The notes beneath the pieces are model-generated. The model saw only the letters and a list, made by a program, of their open reading frames with translations. It did not search any database and was not told where the DNA came from. From NCBI GenBank assembly GCA_027559495.1, contig JAMXSV010000016.1, positions 248,001 through 312,000 of the forward strand: a DNA stretch of 64,000 nt, written 5' to 3'. Origin of the DNA: Aurifilum marmelostoma. Lineage: Eukaryota > Ascomycota > Sordariomycetes > Diaporthales > Cryphonectriaceae. This document shows positions 34,018 to 44,801 of this stretch, piece after piece (within the stretch, counting starts at the first letter, position 1; every line of letters starts with the position of its first letter). Both the position numbers and the translations under genes were made by a program.

Positions 34018-36803
34018 GCACGTCTTGCCGTGACGATCATGTCTCATATATATACATTTTGACCTGACCATGACACGGCCGACAGCCCGTTCCAGCCAGC
34101 TTCTTCTCACCCAACATTCGTACGAAAGAAACAAATGGAAAAAAAAAAAAAAAAAACGTAACATCGCATGATCTCTCCACATCATCATCTCATAGCCTGT
34201 CATTACTTCGCCTGCTGGTCGGTCTGCTGAGTTTTTGAGCGTTTATTCGGGACGGATGATGCAACTACGTTTCGTATGCGAGAGAAAGATACCGAGATAC
34301 CCCCTGCCTGCCCCAGTCCTTTTGCGTCACTTTTTGATTTTGCTGTTCTTTATCTTTTGGCCTTTCTTTTCTTCATTTCGCTCTCTTTTTTTCCCTCTTC
34401 TTCTTCTTTCTCTTGATCATCTTCATGTCACTACTGTTGAGCTCACTCAGACGAGGCCATTTTCTTGCGTCATTACTGGTCATTCAACCGCCGGGGTGTT
34501 TTGTGAGCATCTGCTCAGTGGCTGTTGCAACGCTGCACATTCTTGTCCTTTTATTTTCTTTTCCTCCCCTTCATTCCATTGAGGGACATCCAGATCAGGT
34601 CCGATAAGAAGCGAGGGTTTTCCTATGTGTTTGGGTAAAGGGAAGTGTGGATAGACACCGAGGGAAGTCAGTTTCAAGACGGCTAAGAGGAATTGGGTGG
34701 GCCGACTCTTGTCTTTTGTTTTCTTTTAATTGAACGTTTTCGCAAAAAGACCATGATCAGCGTCTCTTACTTTTTAATGTGTTGGTGGTGGTAAGGTGGA
34801 TGTCCCCCCAGCGAAGGGTGATCTTCGATGTTGCTTGGTCTTCTTGGATATACGACTTTCTAATCTCACCAATAAAACCCCACACTTTGAGAACTTGTTC
34901 TTGTTTTCTCTGAGCGTAGACTGCATTGAACAGATACTGCGAGCTCGCAGCCATCATGATGGGGACGAGCTCCGGTTCTTGTAAGTCTATTGGCAAACCC
35001 CCAGGTACTGATATAACAGAATTTGGCGAGCAACGAGGTGGAGAACTTTGTATTTTTCAACAGCCCTTTGATTCCTGGGCCTCATAGGGATTCAAGGAAT
35101 TCGAAGGTCAACATGTGAACGCCGCCTGTGCAACACCCTGAGGGGAGTTCGGGCACGTCAAGGAAGGGGAAAGTCTAGCGGTACGTCTGCAGGTGACTTG
35201 TCAAAGGGGTGGGTTGCTTGCTCTGCCCGGTCGGAAGTGTCTCTGAACTTTTGACCAAGCCTCTCTAGGGAACAAAAAGCGACTGGGAGGTTGCAGGAAT
35301 GACTAGTCGTTTTTATTTATCATGAGAGGGGCGGCACTGGCGAGTGGCACTTGAGTTGGGTGCGTGATCGGGGGGACCTGGACCCTGAGATGGGGGCGGG
35401 CTGATCTGTCAGGTCGAGGACGTTGAGTGATCGACAGTTCGTTTCTTTTCCCCCTGTATATACCGAGTGGAGGTGGATGTTGGACGAGAGAAGCGGAAGA
35501 AAGGACAGGCATGAACGAAGGAGGAGAGAGAAAAGAGAAGACAGATGGGGGAGAGGAGAGAAAGGCTATATATATACCTGTCCCAGGGATACACTAAGAG
35601 AAAATGGGACTTGCTGCGAGATCACATGGGACAAAGAGATCGTCAGAGACGGGGGGGGGCGGGGGAAGCTGAGCACTGTGGCTTTCTTTGTTCTGTGCAC
35701 GAGATCTGGCGTGGTCGATCTGCTAGTTCATGATACGGCAAGGCCCTCCTGCACGCCATCACTGCGCCTTGTGCACGGGACACTTTGCGTCCTTTTGAGG
35801 ATACTCTACGCATAGCATAGCATTGGTAAGGGTTACATAAAACGATGAGTTGTCGGGGGCCGTATTGTGATTTTGGATAGTAGATGGTGCGTTCGAGATG
35901 GGGGGCTTGAAATACTCTCAGCCTCTGTCTAGATCAGCCTTACTGAGCTTGATCAGATAGATCTCTGGCATAATTATTGCTGTAGAGAGTCGTTCCAGGA
36001 GTCCTCGAGGGAGTGGACGAGGCTGAAGAGATATATCGACCACACGCTCGAGGCTATCTCTCTCCCCCCATGAAGGAGGTCTGGCTGGTGGACTGGACTT
36101 TTCCTCAGACCCGCTCATTCTTCGTTGTTTTTTCTTCGTCTCTTCAGGTTCGTATCTTCTTATCTATGCAGACCGTATGATGATCATCGACCCCACAAGG
36201 AGTACAAGATGTAATGACGGGTTGTCTTTTTCCTTTGTCCTCTTTTCTTTTTCTTCACATGTGATTCCCCGCCACTTGAAAAGTACCGCACAGTAGGTGG
36301 TATGCAAAGGGCCCTGAAGAGGGGCACTGGCGGTGCCTGGGCTTGCTGGGGTCGCCTGGGACGCCAACCCCTGCAGCCTCTGCGTGGTGGACGTTGGCAT
36401 AGGGCCCGCAGCAGCTCCAGGATGATGTAACCGCGCTGATAGCTCTCCAGCTGGGGCCAGCGCGGGGCAGTCGGGGCCGCAGCATCACTAGCACAAAGGA
36501 CAAAGGATGGCCGACTTACACACAACTGGAACCGCGGCTCAATTCTCGGCGCGCGTTTTTGCCATTGTCACGAGAGCATCGTCAGGTCACCTCACTTCCT
36601 CGTCCTTATCACCTTGTGTTGCTCTCCCTTCTTGGGTCTTTCTGAGGGCTCTTTTGTGTCTGCTTGTGTATATATTCATATACTATTCGCTTCCTCTGTC
36701 AATAGGGAGATATACTCGGGTTTGGGCTGAATTGTTTCACCCCCTCAATTTCATCACTCATCCTGTCTGGCTGTCCTCGACTTCAAGGACCTACATCTTC
36801 ACC
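34018..36803. other. 2.8 kb intergenic, no supported gene
   Basis: It lies between the zinc-finger gene and galactokinase. There is an A-run near 34137-34156 and pyrimidine-rich sequence near 34330-34440, but no recognisable coding sequence. The frame of galactokinase stays open upstream to 36507 without family similarity, so this part is read as leader. Confidence 0.5.
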
Positions 36804-38414
36804 ATGGCTGGCCCTGTTCCCTTCGCGCGGTCCCTGGACCAGATCTACACCGCCGACGCCTTGCTCTCGCAGGGCAAGCGATGGGACAGCCTTCTGGCAC
36901 AGTTCCAGTCCACCTATAACCACCCGGCCGAGTTCGTCGCCCGCTCCCCCGGCCGCGTCAACATCATCGGCGAGCACATCGACTACTCGCTGTACTCGGT
37001 GCTTCCCATGGCCATCACTGCCGACGCCCTGCTCGCCGTGTCCACCAAGGTCGATCCCTCCCTCGTGAGGCCGGGAACCTACAAGATCCAGATTGCGAAT
37101 GTCCAGGGCGCCAAGTTTCCCGCCCACGAGTTCGACATCCCCTTTGACGCCGTCGACATCGACGCCACCGTGCACGAGTGGACCAACTACTTCAAGTCGG
37201 GCCTCCGCGGTGCGCTGGAGCTCCTGCGCAAGAAGCACGGCGCCGGCTACAAGCCCGTCTCGATGCAGATCCTCATGGACGGCACCGTGCCCGCTGGCGG
37301 CGGTCTCTCCTCGTCCGCCGCCTTCACGAGCACCTCGGCGCTGGCGGTCATGGTCGCCAACGGCGAGAAGACCGTGGACAAGACGGAGCTCACCGAGCTG
37401 GCCATCGTCTCGGAGCGCGCCGTCGGCGTCAACAGCGGCGGCATGGACCAGTCCGCCTCTGTCTTCTCGGAGCGCGGCTCCGCCCTCTTTGTCTCCTTCT
37501 CGCCCACCCTGTCTGCCCGCACCGTCTCCTTCCCCCACACGAGCCCGGAGCTGTGCTTCGTCATCGCCCAGAGCTTCGTGGCCGCCGACAAGTTCGTCAC
37601 GGGGCCGATCCACTACAACCTGCGCGTCGTCGAGTGCAGCCTCGCCGCCGCCTACCTCAACGCCGTGCTGAACCCCAAGGGCACAAAGCTTCCCACCGAT
37701 GCAGCCCCGCTGGGCGTGTCCCTGCGCGGCTTCCACGACACCTACTTTGCCACCCACCCTGACGCCGCCGCCAGGGCCTCGTCCGCCGAGGCCCAGCTCT
37801 CCGAGCTCATCTCCCTCACCGAGTCGACGCTAGACCGCAAGGAGGGGTACACCCGCGAGGAGATCGCCTCCGCCCTCGGCACCACCGTGGACGAGCTCAA
37901 CGTCGCCTTCACCTCCAAGTTCCCCGTGCGCGCCGACCGCTTCAAGCTGAGGCAGCGAGCCCTGCACGTCTTCCGCGAGGCCCTGCGCGTCCTCCGCTTC
38001 ATGGCCCTACTCGAGGACCCGTCCGCCGCCGCCGCCTCCGCCTCAGGTGGAGGCGATACCACCGCCTACAACCAGCAGCTCGGCGCGCTCCTCAACGAGA
38101 CCCAGGACAGCTGCCGTGACGACTACGAGTGCTCGTGCCCAGAGATTGACGCCATCTGCAGGATCGCGCGCGAGGCCGGCAGCTACGGGTCCCGCCTCAC
38201 GGGCGCCGGCTGGGGCGGGTGCAGCGTGCACCTCGTGCCGGCGGACAAGGTGGCGGCCGTGCGGGCTGCGTGGGACCGGGAGTACTATGCTGACAAGAAC
38301 CTGACGGACGAGCAGAGGGAGGCGGCCGTCGTGGTGAGCCGGCCGGGGAGCGGGAGCGCCGTGTATGTGGTGGGCGAGGGTTTTGTCGCAGGCAAGGGTG
38401 AGGGTGTTGTATGA
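36804..38414 (+). CDS. gal1: galactokinase
   Basis: A single-exon gene of 536 aa that phosphorylates galactose at C1 with ATP, the entry step of the Leloir pathway in the cytosol. The three GHMP-kinase motifs are clear: GRVNIIGEHIDYSLYSVLP at about residue 50, the phosphate-binding loop GGGLSSSAAF at about 165, and LTGAGWGGCSVHLVP near 467. NSGGMDQSASVF supplies the usual catalytic-Asp region. The ATG at 36804 is chosen because it sits in a strong ACCATGG context and starts the family-like N terminus (MAGPVPFARSLDQIY). The frame is open 99 codons further upstream, but that sequence is unlike the family. A Ser/Ala/Gly-rich loop near residue 410 is an insert of low complexity. Length matches fungal galactokinases of about 520-530 aa. 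Confidence 0.95.
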   Translation: MAGPVPFARSLDQIYTADALLSQGKRWDSLLAQFQSTYNHPAEFVARSPGRVNIIGEHIDYSLYSVLPMAITADALLAVSTKVDPSLVRPGTYKIQIANVQGAKFPAHEFDIPFDAVDIDATVHEWTNYFKSGLRGALELLRKKHGAGYKPVSMQILMDGTVPAGGGLSSSAAFTSTSALAVMVANGEKTVDKTELTELAIVSERAVGVNSGGMDQSASVFSERGSALFVSFSPTLSARTVSFPHTSPELCFVIAQSFVAADKFVTGPIHYNLRVVECSLAAAYLNAVLNPKGTKLPTDAAPLGVSLRGFHDTYFATHPDAAARASSAEAQLSELISLTESTLDRKEGYTREEIASALGTTVDELNVAFTSKFPVRADRFKLRQRALHVFREALRVLRFMALLEDPSAAAASASGGGDTTAYNQQLGALLNETQDSCRDDYECSCPEIDAICRIAREAGSYGSRLTGAGWGGCSVHLVPADKVAAVRAAWDREYYADKNLTDEQREAAVVVSRPGSGSAVYVVGEGFVAGKGEGVV

Positions 38415-38936
38415 GTTGAACTCGGAAGTAGAAAGAAAGACAACCAAAAAGAAAAATATATAGATGAAAACAAATTCAAGAATGTCATGCGGTGTGCATA
38501 ATTATAGACGAGAAAGCAAAAGAGGGAGAGAGGGGCGGGGTTGACCTTGGTCCTCACATATGAAGAGACTTTAGTGGTGTGAAGATGTTAACCGGCTAAT
38601 CTGGTGCCAGAAAGCTGGATCGGGTAGATAGCAATCTTGTTGCACATGATATTACCATACAGGCAGGCATCAAGCCTAGCCATGGGCAATGAAGTAGACC
38701 CGGACAATCTTAGATGCATTGTAACCACCCACCCGTCCATCCCGTACATCCACCCTTCCATCCAGTCCTATGCTTCGCCCCCGAGCCCAAGGTCATGCCA
38801 TGCTTTGTTACATAAAAAGAAAAAAAAAAAAAAAGAGAAGATGAGTTTTTCCCCCGGCCCCGATTCCACCATCCGTCACAAAACGCCAGAAGTATACACA
38901 AGGGGACAGGGAACTTCGGTGGAACCCTTGTCGTGT
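38415..38936. other. short convergent intergenic region
   Basis: Shared 3' region of galactokinase and the RING-CH gene. It holds an A-run near 38821-38834 and no gene. Confidence 0.6.
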
Positions 38937-40773
38937 CTACGAAGAGGGAGCCGCTCCTGTCCCCGTCCTCCTCATCTCGGCCGAGCTACCCTGCCTCGAT
39001 ACCTGTCTTGGCTTCCGCCGGGGCACGTTCCTCACCCTCCTGTGCTTTCGGACCTGGACGCGCCGGTGCTTGGTGTATAGGTTCACCATGTCCCTGGCGA
39101 CGATGAACAGGGCGCCGCCGACGAGGCTCCGGCCCCACTGTTCCTGGAGGAGGCCGGTCGCGGGGCGTGTGTACGTCCTTGTCACCCACGGGGTGGGAAG
39201 GGTGTAGCGGAGGACCACGCCGGCGCCCCAGCACACGAGCGGGAAGGTGAGGGCGCTGACGACGCCATTGACGAGGTCGGTCAGCGTAGTGGAGGTGCCA
39301 CGGGCCTCACGGATGGGCTCCTCGGGGGCTTGGTTGTCGTTGTTGTTACGGTTGTTATTGTTGTTGTTGGCGTTGGCGGCTGGGACATCATCGCCTTGAT
39401 TGTTGTTGTTATCGTTCACTGCCTGTTGGTTGGCTGCGCGACGCTCGATCCGAATGGCTGGCGGGGGGTCAGCCGCACCATCGTCGCCGTCACCGTTCGC
39501 TTCTCCGACCGGCTGCTCTGCTTCCGCGGCAGGTTCCTCCTGGATCACGACGAGACCATCCCCATCGCTACCGGCAGCGATCTCGTTTAGCTCCTCCTGC
39601 AGCTCCTGGATGGCGGCCTGCTCATCCTCGCCAGGCCCGATGTGAAGCTCAATCTCGGCCACAACCTCCTCGTCGTTGTTGTCGTCTCCAATCATATTGA
39701 GCACAGCATTTCCTACCCGGAGCGCCTGAGCAAAGTAGCCCTCATCTTCGGCCTCGGCGGCGGCAGCAGCGGCACCTCCACCACCATTCTCTGGCGCAAC
39801 GTCGACCTGTTGGTTGCGGCCACCCTCGGCGGCAGGGAGCTCCTCGTTCGGCAGGCTACGGCCTCGAAGGGCCTGGTTTAGACGTCGCTCGTAGGCACCA
39901 AAGAGGTCGTGGTAGATGCGGTTATACGAGAAACTGACCCACGGCAGCACCGTCATCACCCAGGCGGGGGAAGGAGGCCACTGAGGCATATCGTCCCGGA
40001 GAACAAGAGAAACGCCATACTAAACGCATTACAACCCCATCTTATCAGTAAAATCATCGACGGGAACTCCTCGCGCGCTGGAGGAGAGGGGAGAGACTCA
40101 CAAATACCGATGCGGGCACGGCGAGGAAGTCGATGAGCTGGGGAGGCAGGGCCTTCTGAATCAGGAGGGCCGGGGCGATGAAGTGTAGTAGCCAGAACCT
40201 GAGGCAGAAATCCCAGCCAGCCCTCCACCGGTACCAGGGCACGCCGGGGTTCAGTCTTCTGTCGGCCAAGGCCTTGCCCAGACCCAACCATCCCATGGCA
40301 GGTCCCGGTCCGGCGAAGACGCAGATGCTCAGCATGCCGTAGTAGCTGGACCCGGCCATGGAGCAGCCGGTCAGGATGCCGAGGAGGATGGCGGGGGTCA
40401 TGCGGCTGTACATCTTGTGGAGGTGGTCGCGGATGCCGATGAAGCGGTCGCGGGGCTCGACGGTCTTGATCTTGCCCTTGCAGGCGGGACAGCGCAGCGG
40501 CTTGGTGCTCTCGCGCTCGTGCTCGGCGATCCAGCGCAGCATGCAGTCCTCGTGCGCCTCCAGGGTGCACGGGCAGGCGTTGACCCAGGCGGTGTTGGGA
40601 GTCTCGCCGGCATTCTGCAGGCAGATGAAGCAGCTTCTCAGGGCGGGATCGGTCTGGGTGCGCTGGAGCTGTGGCGAGGGCCTGACGGAGGGTGCGGCAG
40701 CCGCCTCGCTCGACGAAGCCATCATTGTCGCGGCTACTGCTGGCGGGGGGGCCTCGACTGGTTCGGACGACAT
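38937..40773 (-). CDS. RING-CH (MARCH-type) membrane E3 ubiquitin ligase
   Basis: Two exons, 40773..40102 and 40019..38937, joined in phase 0 by an 82-nt intron (GTGAGT donor, TTTAG acceptor), give 584 aa. A C4HC3 RING-CH finger lies near residues 45-97: CFICLQ, then ACPCTLEAHEDCMLRWI, then CPACKGKI. Hydrophobic segments follow (AILLGILTGCSMAG; WDFCLRFWLLHFIAPALLIQ; FLAVPASVFYGVSLV), a long acidic Asn-rich loop, and two more near the C terminus (VNGVVSALTFPLVCWGAGVV; LVGGALFIVARDMV), then a very basic tail. This is the layout of fungal RINGv membrane proteins expected in the ER or endomembranes, where they ubiquitinate membrane proteins. The ATG at 40773 (cacc context) is preferred over one seven codons upstream. 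It is divergent from SGT2. Confidence 0.85.
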
Positions 40774-41773
40774 GGTGTGTCGGCACGATATCAACTGTAT
40801 TTAGATGGAGCGCTGGAAAACTTGTCTGCCCTCGCCGTGATGGACCTTGACCGAGATCTCAGCACCGCGTGGGGTGGCGCAGCGACCAAACGGAGGTTCG
40901 GGTTTCCCGAGTGATTGTTCGGCTGATGGAGACGGCAGATGGATCACGATAAGTACCTGCTAGGGACCGTCACGTTGCCATCGCGAGAAAAGATGCAGAG
41001 TTGTTGAGAATGCAGGATGATGGGAGGAGGAGGAGGAAAGACGGAGGACGAGGGTGGTGAGGTGAGATGTCTTAATTGCAGGGGATAAAGAGTTCGGTGG
41101 CGGTTCACAAGCTGAAGCCTGGCAGGGTCGTGAAGTACTAGGTGATGGCGCAATATCTGATGGCCCTCCTAGCCTGCTCGGATGCTGAGCGCGGGTGTTC
41201 GTGCCGTGCTTGCGACAGGGAAGTGACATCAGCTCTGTACTACTGTATGAGCTCTCCAGTCTGTATGCCCTGGGGCCCCAGGGGCCTGTACAGGGAGGGG
41301 TGCAGTGGTGAGACAGGGGGTTGGGTACGTCTGCACGGTAGTACTACAGGCGCTGACGGGACTCTGTGGCCTGCACCTGGCAGTATCACCACACACGCCA
41401 GTATCTGCCTCGGGGGTTTCCCACGGGGCAATGTCCAGGGGGCCAATAAGCCACTAGTAGTACCTAATGGTCTGTGCCAACCATGCCCTCCTCAGGCGCT
41501 TCTAGAATGAACCCCTCCATACGCATGGCGGGATGGAACCTGGTCGTCTCTCGGGCATCCAAAACTATCCCAGGTCAACACTTTTGTCCCGGCGTCCCTC
41601 CGTGTCCGGCTACCTCTCTCTCCTCTTTTATACACCCTGTCCTCGAGAAACACCACAAAAGTTCCGTCGGTCGTTCTCTCGCCGTTATCCTCGACCATTT
41701 CCTCCTATTCATTCCTGCGTTTTGTCGTTTCTCATAGGGTCTTGACCAGAGAGCCGTCCTCGCCTTGCCTGAC
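40774..41773. other. shared upstream region of RING-CH gene and SGT2
   Basis: A divergent promoter region of about 1 kb with no gene. It contains TTCTAGAA at 41500-41507, which has the inverted TTC/GAA arrangement of a minimal heat-shock element, and pyrimidine-rich stretches near 41580-41720 just before SGT2. Confidence 0.55.
41500..41507 (+). promoter_or_regulatory. possible minimal heat-shock element before SGT2
   Basis: TTCTAGAA matches two inverted nGAAn units spaced as in Hsf1 sites, about 270 bases before the SGT2 start. Only two perfect units are present, so chance is quite possible. Confidence 0.3.
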
Positions 41774-43031
41774 ATGGTATGTCTGCTCCACGATGTTGCT
41801 CCCCTCTCCTCCTTTGAGCGACGAGTGAAAAGGCGTTTCTAATCCTCCTGTTCCCTCTCCCTCTCTTTCCTACAGGCCAACTCCTCCAAGCAGCGCCTTG
41901 CGCTGGCCATTTGCGACTTCCTCACCACCTCGGTCACCGACGGCACCCTGCCCGCAGAGGACCAGGACTCCATCGATGTCGCCGTCAACTGCATCGCCGA
42001 GGCCTTCAATGTCGACCCCACTGACAAGGCCGCTGTAGCCGACGCCATCGGCAACCAGAACCTCCAGAAGATCTACGGTGCGTTCGAGAAGCTCCAGGCA
42101 GCCACCAAGTCCGCCGCCCCAGCCCCTGCTGCTGCTGCTGCCGCCGGCGCCGCCTCCTCGTCCACCGGCGTCACCGAAGAGGCCAAGAAGGAGGCCGAGT
42201 CACTCAAGTCCAAGGGCAATGCCGCCATGGCCCAGAAGGACTACAAGAAGGCCATCGACCTGTACAGCCAGGCCCTGGCCCTCAACCCCGGCAATGCCAT
42301 CTACCTGTCCAACCGCGCCGCTGCCTACAGCGCCGACAAGGACCACGAGAGCGCACGTGCTGACGCCGAGGCTGCCGTCAACGTCGAGCCTACCTACACC
42401 AAGGCTTGGAGCCGCCTGGGCCTGGCCCGGTTCGCCCTGGGCGATGCCAAGGGCTCCATGGAGGCCTACAAGAAGGGCATCGAGTATGAGGGCAACGGCG
42501 GCAGCGACGCCATGAAGAAGGGCTTTGAGACCGCCAAGAGGCGCGTTGCGGACCTCGAGGGCGAGGAGACCGCTGACAGGGTCGCCTCCCGCGATGCTGG
42601 GTCCTCCCCCTCCCCTGGTGCTGGCGGCATGCCCGACCTCAGCAGTCTGGCGAGCATGCTGGGCGGTGGCGGCGGCGGCGGCGGCGGCGGCATGCCCGAC
42701 TTCGGCGCCATCATGAACAACCCCATGTTTGCCTCCATGGCCCAGAACCTGATGAGCAACCCCGAGATGATGAACAACCTCATGAGCAATCCTCGGCTGC
42801 GGGAGATGGCCAACTCTTTCGGCAGCGGCGGCGGCATGCCAGACATGTCTGCCCTGATGTCAGACCCCAACATTGCGGATATGTAAGCAACTTGATGACC
42901 CCTTGGACTTCTATCAAAAAATTCCACATGGCAATGACTGACTTTTTTGGGTTCGCAGGGCAAGAAACTTGATGGGAGGCGGTGCGGGTGGTGCTCCTGG
43001 AGCTGGACGGGGTTCTGACTCTGAGCCTTGA
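41774..43031 (+). CDS. sgt2: small glutamine-rich TPR co-chaperone
   Basis: Three exons: the ATG alone (41774..41776), 41876..42882 and 42959..43031, all phases agreeing, give 360 aa. SGT2/SGTA captures tail-anchored proteins in the cytosol, hands them to the GET pathway and binds Hsp70/Hsp90. The N-terminal dimerisation domain (KQRLALAICDFLTTSV) covers about residues 5-70. Three TPRs follow (SLKSKGNAAMAQKDYKKAID; IYLSNRAAAYSADKDHESA; TKAWSRLGLARFALGDAKGS) at about 105-215. The C-terminal part is Gly/Met-rich with NNPMFASMAQNLMSNPEMM repeats typical of the substrate-binding region. Starting the gene with a one-codon exon (ATG directly before GTATGT) is unusual but the acceptor TACAG gives the family start MANSSKQRL. 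Confidence 0.93.
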
Positions 43032-43882
43032 TCAATTTTGGGAACATGACTTTGTTCTTCCTCCTTGGGTTTTGTGTGAATAGACAGGTGACTAATTAAA
43101 AAAAAAAAAAAAAAACCAACGTATCTTTTGAGAGTCATTGCATGGATGCAATAACAGTGTTCTCCCTTTCTGGTCGGTTCTTCCTCAGGCTCTTGTATGC
43201 ATTCCATAGCTGTGCTATCCAGATATACCCGAAGAAATGTGCAGACTAGAGTTACATGGTGACAGAAGAGCTCATCAGAACCCTCTTACACGAAGTGAAT
43301 GATTATCTTTCAAAAGACATGTTACCCCAATGAACGGTGAGATGCACAGTTACTGTTGAGATATCATCATCCCTTCCTATATTGCAACGTGGCTGTGTTG
43401 ATTACTGCATTCACCACCGTTACGTCCACACGTTGATACCACTCAGAATCATTCCTTGACTTGGAGTAATTACACTGGCGTTGACATAGGCTGAAAAGCT
43501 GCAGGTACTCATTTGCTCATCAAAACATTCAGTACACAGCAACTGAAGCAAGAAAGTGACCTCGACATAACCCGCACACCGTCTACTACAGTTCAGTTAT
43601 TAATACATTGAATGATTCTCCCAATTATAATTGACACCAGCATCCCTTCCAGTTGATATTTCCACCAGGAACCTTTGAAAGAGTGCAAAGCCTGAAGGGT
43701 TCCCTTCTACAGACAAGACGTATGCGTCTGAACAACAATCTAAAGCGACGTGCCAGCGTGCAGATTCCGGAGGGTGCTCGGCCGCCATGTACTGCGGTTT
43801 TTATAGACAGTTCTGCTGCTTTGATCCACCTGGCGGCCCCATCGTGACATTCTCCGTGCCAAACGCCTCGTTGACCCCCTCC
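43032..43882. other. convergent intergenic region
   Basis: A relatively AT-rich stretch between SGT2 and the minus-strand membrane protein, with an A-run near 43098-43115. No gene is seen. Confidence 0.55.
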
Positions 43883-44801
43883 TCACCAGCCCCTCCTTCC
43901 ACGTGCGCGCAGTATAGCCGCCTCATCCTCCTCTTGAATCTTGCCTCTGTTGGACACGGCACAATTCATGCAATAGCGTACAAGGATAGGAGCGTCGATG
44001 AACAGAACAATTCCCCCGAGGACATAGCTGATGATGATGCGGTACGAGGGCACAACTGCCTTTAGCGTAGTAGATGAAGTCGTCCGCGTCGGTGTTGGAA
44101 ACAGCACCAAGACCCTGCGAGACCCTTGGGCCTGACGGTAGGGCTACTCACGGCGAAGATGTACCAGCTGCTGCATGTGGTCGTGGTGAAGGTATGCGCG
44201 GGGTTCGGTGGGCGTTGACGCCCTGCTTCTGGTGCATGTCGGTAAGGTAGATGAGGTTGGCGAAGAGGTGGGAGTCGTGATCGAAGTCTTTGACGATGTG
44301 AAAGTCGGGTTGCTGGAGGCGAAGGTCGTTGTTGTACTCGAGGAGCACTTACAGCCTTTCTCTCGATAAGTTGTCATCCTTCTTGTTATCGGACTTGTCA
44401 TCATCGCCGTCGCCGTTTCCGCTCGTCTTCGTCGAATCCCTTTCTACCTCGAGACCCCGAGAGTCCTGTTGCAGCTGTCGTAACTCATGATTCCTGCTGC
44501 TGGATCCTTTTCCCCCAACGACAGTACCGCCCTGGCAGGCCTTGACAGCCCAGACTGCTTGGGACTTTGCCTCGTCGTCACTGCATCCAGCAACCTTGAG
44601 CCAGGACCGCAGTTCGTCCACGTCGCCGCCGTACCATTCTACTGCGAACGAGACGGTACTTTGTTTGCCACATCTGATCTCGCCTGCGACCTGCTCGGAC
44701 AGATCTAGCAGACAACCCTGCTGGCTCGCTTTGATGCGCTGGGCGTCCACGAGGGGACTTGCCAGCACGAGGATGGCGAGAATCGGACTTGGTGTTCTCA
44801 T
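43883..44801 (-). CDS. small secreted/membrane Cys protein with one C-terminal membrane span
   Basis: Three exons, 44801..44353, 44170..44152 and 44059..43883, with phases 2 and 0 matching, give 214 aa. A signal peptide (MRTPSPILAILVLASPLVDA) is followed by a small domain with four Cys (QGCLLD, IRCGK, AGCSDDE, KACQGG) and a charged linker. The 19-nt middle exon gives LSWYIFA, which joins to AVVPSYRIIISYVLGGIVLF as the membrane segment. After it comes LVRYCMNCAVSNRGK and an acidic tail. This is the layout of fungal surface proteins with a four-Cys ectodomain. The four Cys fall short of a CFEM domain, so I do not call it that. Intron 1 (182 nt) keeps a long open frame after its stop, see findings. 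Function unknown. Confidence 0.68.

Noticed and set aside
36507..36803. 99-codon upstream extension of galactokinase
   Set aside because: The text is unlike galactokinases and the ATG at 36804 has a strong context at the family start.
36783..37757. 324-codon open frame antisense to galactokinase
   Set aside because: Shadow of GC-rich codons; Gly/Asp/Val-biased text without domain features.
43883..44801. CFEM domain in the small Cys protein
   Set aside because: Only four Cys are seen in the ectodomain; CFEM needs eight with fixed spacing.
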